Source: Micavibrio sp. (GTDB lineage Bacteria; Pseudomonadota; Alphaproteobacteria; Micavibrionales; UBA9664). Taken from it: DNA of 64,000 nucleotides. The notes beneath the pieces were generated by a model, which saw nothing but the letters and a program-made list of their open reading frames with translations, was not told the origin of the DNA and did no database searches. Shown in pieces: positions 60,333-64,000 of this stretch. Location of the stretch: contig PAAR01000023.1 in NCBI GenBank assembly GCA_002699085.1, positions 38,301 to 102,300 of the forward strand, written 5' to 3'. Both the position numbers and the translations under genes were made by a program. Position 1 is the stretch's first letter. Each line of letters starts with the position of its first letter.

Positions 60333-61448
60333 TTAATGTTTGGCACGGCTAACTACATTCAGTCCAGAAAGTAGTTTTTCGATCACAGGTAGCAAATTTT
60401 GCGCTGCCAAAACGATCTTTTCAATATGAGCCTCAGCCTCATTTAAAGGCATCTCAGGCTCTAAGGTTTGATAGCTAGGATTAGTTTCTATATCTGAATA
60501 AAGCCTCGAAAGCATGCCTGCTATGCTTGGGCCTAACAGATTTATCTTATCTATATTAGCATCGTAAACCATACGCATTAGGGCTGGCTTCTCATGGATA
60601 ATATCACCTGATTGTTTATATTTCGGTGTTTTATTAGGATTACGCAGATCTTTTAGCTGTTCTTTATAGATCGTGACAAAGGCATCAATTTTACTTTGAT
60701 TAGCCTGTAACTCGCCCTCCAAAGAAGACGCCAATACGACTTTCTCACGTGATTTTAACTCAGATGCATCCTTATTACTCTTTAATAATTGATCTTTTTG
60801 TAGACGTATCAAACGCCCAAAACCTGCAAACATAATGAACGACATCAAAATAAATCCTAATAAAGGTGCAAAAAGAATAACTGCCAATAGAATAAATAAG
60901 TTCTTCTTTAAATCTGGACGTAAATTTTGAAAATCGAGTATGTTCACAGCGGCAGTCGATGTATCGTACCATAAGCCTTTTTGAAATTTATTAGCTTGTT
61001 TTTCAGCCTCATTATAGGCCGCTTGAATATCTGGCATAGCAGTGACACTGCTGCGATCCACATAAGCTAACCCCTCTCTCAACAACGCCAAAGCTAAATC
61101 TTGCTCTTGCGCATTTGTACATTGTGATACAGCACGATTATTTTTCCACTGCATAACACGGCATTGTATAGGACTGTTTGCAATCCACGTATCTAATGCG
61201 CTTCTCGCTCTTAATTGTGATGTTTTGTCATTCGTTGTTAGTACAGCAATACCCCAAAGATCTACAATATAGTTGGGGGTCTGGATAATATCACCACCTA
61301 ACGGAATTGCCTTTGCCGCTGTAAATTGATCTACCTTTCGGATCGAATCTGTTTGCGCCATTACTGTAAATGTGTGCAAACCCACTAATAATGAACATAT
61401 AAACCATATTTTTAGTGCAGTTTTATTTGCAACTCTTTGACTTTTCAC
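60333..61448 (-). CDS. Exported/membrane protein with SNase-like N-terminal domain, TM segment and helical C-terminus
   Basis: Signal sequence. LWGIAVL...CRVMQWKNNRAVSQC...LALLREGLAYVD...AYNEAEKQANKFQKGLWYD resembles the thermonuclease fold. TM at LFILLAVILFAPLLGFILMSFIMF. Confidence 0.6.
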   Translation of the reverse strand: MKSQRVANKTALKIWFICSLLVGLHTFTVMAQTDSIRKVDQFTAAKAIPLGGDIIQTPNYIVDLWGIAVLTTNDKTSQLRARSALDTWIANSPIQCRVMQWKNNRAVSQCTNAQEQDLALALLREGLAYVDRSSVTAMPDIQAAYNEAEKQANKFQKGLWYDTSTAAVNILDFQNLRPDLKKNLFILLAVILFAPLLGFILMSFIMFAGFGRLIRLQKDQLLKSNKDASELKSREKVVLASSLEGELQANQSKIDAFVTIYKEQLKDLRNPNKTPKYKQSGDIIHEKPALMRMVYDANIDKINLLGPSIAGMLSRLYSDIETNPSYQTLEPEMPLNEAEAHIEKIVLAAQNLLPVIEKLLSGLNVVSRAKH

Positions 61449-61469
61449 GCTATTATCCCCTATATGCTA

Positions 61470-61493
61470 TTGCTTATGCTATAGTATTGTAGA
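61470..61493 (+). promoter_or_regulatory. Promoter-like box upstream of the 170-aa ORF
   Basis: ttgcttatgctatagtattgtaga. Extended -10 (TGCTATAGT). Matches the box at 62075. Confidence 0.45.
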
Positions 61494-61527
61494 ATAGGCT
61501 TAAAAAAGCGTAAAGGATAATAAAAAC

Positions 61528-62040
61528 GTGCTGCTAACTTTTCGAGATCTTTTAGAAAAACTGGGCATTGATAGCCAAATGGAAGGATATCAAACCCAAC
61601 CTTGGCACGTCATCGACTCTGAAACAAAAAACAGTTGTTCTGCCGAAGTCCGTATTATGGACGGCGAATGTAGCGAAGTAGAAGCTGAAATCATTACTGA
61701 AAAAGCCGAAGCTTTGCCAAATGAACCACGTATCCAAATTATATTATGGCTACAAGCACATCTTGAAGCGACAGGGAAATACCGTATCGTCAAATGTCGT
61801 TTTGAAGGAAAAGACTTTGTAAATTCGGTAGCTTCTTGGGAAGAAAAGGCCATGAAATTCTTTAAAGCCGCTATACGCGAAATGAAAAAAGATATATTCC
61901 CCGATTTTGACGCTATAAAAGAAGATGCCATGCGCGACAAAGGTGGCGCAGGTCAAGGTGGGCAAGGCGGGGGCCGTGCGCCTAAAATAAAACCTAACCA
62001 GCTTCTTAACGACATGAAAAATACTGGTCGCGGCTTCTAA
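61528..62040 (+). CDS. Hypothetical cytoplasmic protein with Gly/Gln-rich linker
   Basis: Complete 170-aa ORF (MLLTFRDLLEKLGIDSQMEGYQTQPWHVID...GGAGQGGQGGGRAPKIKPNQLLNDMKNTGRGF). Family not recognised. Confidence 0.6.
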   Translation: MLLTFRDLLEKLGIDSQMEGYQTQPWHVIDSETKNSCSAEVRIMDGECSEVEAEIITEKAEALPNEPRIQIILWLQAHLEATGKYRIVKCRFEGKDFVNSVASWEEKAMKFFKAAIREMKKDIFPDFDAIKEDAMRDKGGAGQGGQGGGRAPKIKPNQLLNDMKNTGRGF

Positions 62041-62074
62041 TTCTCTCTTAAATTAACCTATTTTTAAGGTGTAT

Positions 62075-62097
62075 TTGCTATGCTATAATGGTGTAGA
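62075..62097 (+). promoter_or_regulatory. Promoter-like box upstream of the large lipoprotein gene
   Basis: ttgctatgctataatggtgtaga with extended -10 TGCTATAAT. Confidence 0.5.
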
Positions 62098-62165
62098 TGT
62101 ATATATGCGTGAGAATGCATATAAATGAGCATATAGTGAGATTTTGAGGCATTGGGGTTATTTTG

Positions 62166-64000
62166 ATGAGACGTATATTAGCATTAGTAGTGAGTTTGGG
62201 GCTCTTGGTTGGGTGTAATCCTGAGAGTTTTTTAAGTAAAGATAAGGTTGCGAGTGAGGCTGGTCGTGTGTCTGAGGCAGCGACCGTGAAGAATTATGCG
62301 CGTGGTCTAGAAGCCTATGCTTTGGCAGCGCAAGAAGTATTAGTCTCTGAAGGTGGGGCTGTGGAGAGCTTTACAGCTGGCTCTGTGGATGGGGCACAGG
62401 CTTTGGGTGGTGTTGATAATAGTGCGATGGGGGCGATGGCCTCGATGTATTGCTCTGGCACACAAACCCAGATCAGCTGGATGAACAATCGTGATGCTAA
62501 TGATGTGTTTATCGCCAAAGGCTTAGGCCGTAATGCGGGTGAGCGTATTTTATCGAATGTTGCGGGTCTATCGCCTAATCAGATTGGTTATTATGACGGG
62601 TTACAGATACAGATGGTTGATGGCACGCAGATGGCTGTGCCTGATGCTGCGGATTGTGGCTCTGAAGTGGTTAATATCCCTGTGGGTGCGCCTGTAGTGG
62701 TATTTGCTGGTATTATGAAAGCCTCGGAACAAGTTGCCACAACACAAGGCTATGAATATCGTAATGAAGCCTGTGCGGACGCCTCTGAGGACGGAACAAC
62801 GCTTTACAGAGAGCTTGTTGAATATAGCCAATTAGCCGATGGCACGATCTCTAAGAATGTCACAAATACAGAGCTTGTCAGCTCGAACTGCTCAAATGCC
62901 GATCAATTAGTGGCTGATGCAGCGCTGGCGGGGAATGCCCTGTCTAACTCTAATATTGTCGGGGCTGGTACTTTTGCAGGGGGTGGCTCGGCCTCTACAG
63001 GTGCGCTTGAAGGTGCTCTGGGCGACCAACTCTCCAGCATTGATTGTCGTGAAGTGGAAGGCACGCAAGCTGTTGATCTCAATGGTGACGGCACCATTGA
63101 TGAAGACGAACAAGCTGCTGCTTCTAACTTTGATACCTGTGGTGAAGGCCAAGTCTTAGCCGCCAATGACAATGCGCTCGATGAGAGCTTACAAGATGAG
63201 ACCGAATGGAAGATCCTCACCACTGCATGTGGTGGAACGGGTGATAGCAACGTGTCTGACACGATCTCAACAGGCTCTGGCAACAAGGCGGGTCTAAAGA
63301 GCTATCCAGCCTATAGTGGTATGGTGACCTACAGACAGAAGAAATATATCTCTCAGCCCCAAGATGGTACAGGTGACAGCTATGTGCGTTATGGTCGTCC
63401 TGAGGCCTATGCGATTAACTGTAATCGTGTACAGACAGCCGTTGTAGCTTGTTCGCAGATCAAGCCATCAGGCTATAACGCCTCAACATGGTCAAATACA
63501 GGTGGTCAGTATAATTACAGCCGCAATGAGTCTGTGAGCAGCTTTGCCAATGCCAATGCCACCCCACCCGTGCCCTCTGCGCCAGTCTACTCAAACTGGT
63601 CGTTCAATAACACAAATTGTACATGGCGACAGGTAAGTGCTGTAACATCATGTCCATCGGGACAAGCATTGCTATCGCCAGGTCAACGTACAACGATTTA
63701 CCAATCAAGTAATGATACAGGCGGTAAGACAACAGTGAGTTCTTCAATCACATCAGCCCCGAGCTGTGCGCCTATTGTCGCAGGTGGTTGTGGATCAGCC
63801 AATGGCACAACGAGAGCATCAGCCCCTTCTGGCGGTGCATTATGTAGTGCGGGAACAGCCTCTGCCGTATCTGGTTCTGGACCATGGTCATGGACGTGTA
63901 CAGGTGAGCATGGTGGTGGTAACTCAAGCTGCTCTGCCTCTGCTTCATCTAATGGATCCTGTGGATCAGCCAATGGTGCCACCCTCGCATCGGCTCCTTC
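62166..64000 (+). CDS. Large Cys-rich repeat lipoprotein with an EF-hand-like loop; truncated by the right edge of the window
   Basis: MRRILALVVSLGLLVGCNPESF (lipobox LLVGC). Frame open to 64000, so absent from the ORF track. EF-hand loop DLNGDGTIDEDE and Cys-rich module CGSANGTTRASAPSGGALCSAGTASAVSGSGPWSWTCTGEHGGGNSSCSA. Confidence 0.85.
   Translation, partial: MRRILALVVSLGLLVGCNPESFLSKDKVASEAGRVSEAATVKNYARGLEAYALAAQEVLVSEGGAVESFTAGSVDGAQALGGVDNSAMGAMASMYCSGTQTQISWMNNRDANDVFIAKGLGRNAGERILSNVAGLSPNQIGYYDGLQIQMVDGTQMAVPDAADCGSEVVNIPVGAPVVVFAGIMKASEQVATTQGYEYRNEACADASEDGTTLYRELVEYSQLADGTISKNVTNTELVSSNCSNADQLVADAALAGNALSNSNIVGAGTFAGGGSASTGALEGALGDQLSSIDCREVEGTQAVDLNGDGTIDEDEQAAASNFDTCGEGQVLAANDNALDESLQDETEWKILTTACGGTGDSNVSDTISTGSGNKAGLKSYPAYSGMVTYRQKKYISQPQDGTGDSYVRYGRPEAYAINCNRVQTAVVACSQIKPSGYNASTWSNTGGQYNYSRNESVSSFANANATPPVPSAPVYSNWSFNNTNCTWRQVSAVTSCPSGQALLSPGQRTTIYQSSNDTGGKTTVSSSITSAPSCAPIVAGGCGSANGTTRASAPSGGALCSAGTASAVSGSGPWSWTCTGEHGGGNSSCSASASSNGSCGSANGATLASAP
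63789..64000 (+). repeat. Tandem in-frame Cys-rich repeat, 171-bp (57-aa) period, second copy truncated by the window
   Basis: tgtggatcagccaatgg at 63789 recurs at 63960, in frame. Confidence 0.75.

Noticed and set aside
62102-62123. Inverted repeat tatatgc...gcatata upstream of the lipoprotein
   Set aside because: Only 7 bp of AT-rich arms; too weak to call an operator, and better treated as promoter-flanking sequence.
63698-63982. Minus-strand 94-aa ORF MAPLADPQDPLDEAEAEQLELPPP
   Set aside because: Antisense shadow of the Cys-repeat lipoprotein; its Pro/Ala/Glu-rich repetition mirrors the repeat on the plus strand.

Overview
The window is a dense chromosomal segment of an AT-rich alphaproteobacterium. 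I saw no phage, IS element, CRISPR array, rRNA or tRNA. From left to right it contains: (1) the C-terminus of an Asp/Leu-rich repetitive protein coupled to a two-ABC plus HlyD type I secretion locus; (2) a signalling block with a REC-HATPase regulator, two hybrid histidine kinases, a 60-aa anti-sigma-like protein, an ECF sigma factor and an OmpR-type regulator; (3) a tetR remnant / MFP / RND / OMF efflux locus; (4) glpK-glpD-rapZ-chvG-chvI; (5) folC-accD-EamA-pyrF-ihfB, then rpsA flanked by two divergent P-loop kinases of archaeal flavour; (6) rpoN-lptB-lptA-lptC-kdsD-RNase D; (7) thrS, mntP and serS with a small accessory pair between them; (8) the end of the spc/alpha ribosomal operon (secY-adk-PTPS-like-rpsM-rpsK-rpoA-rplQ); (9) tyrS, anmK, sua5, hflKC, apbC, folA, thyA and several uncharacterised envelope proteins; (10) a large Cys-rich repeat lipoprotein that runs off the right edge and is missing from the supplied ORF track. 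The strongest items for follow-up are: an in-frame TAA splitting the HlyD adaptor, beside two ABC half-transporters whose signature and H-loop motifs are both degraded; an apparent deletion scar joining a tetR 5' end to a headless MFP gene; the two archaeal-like kinases around rpsA; a PTPS/QueD-like protein without the expected catalytic residues inside the ribosomal operon; a PG-binding protein plus membrane protein pair; and the truncated EF-hand/Cys-repeat lipoprotein, which shares a promoter-like box with the gene before it. All functional calls come from reading motifs by eye. No database search was run.
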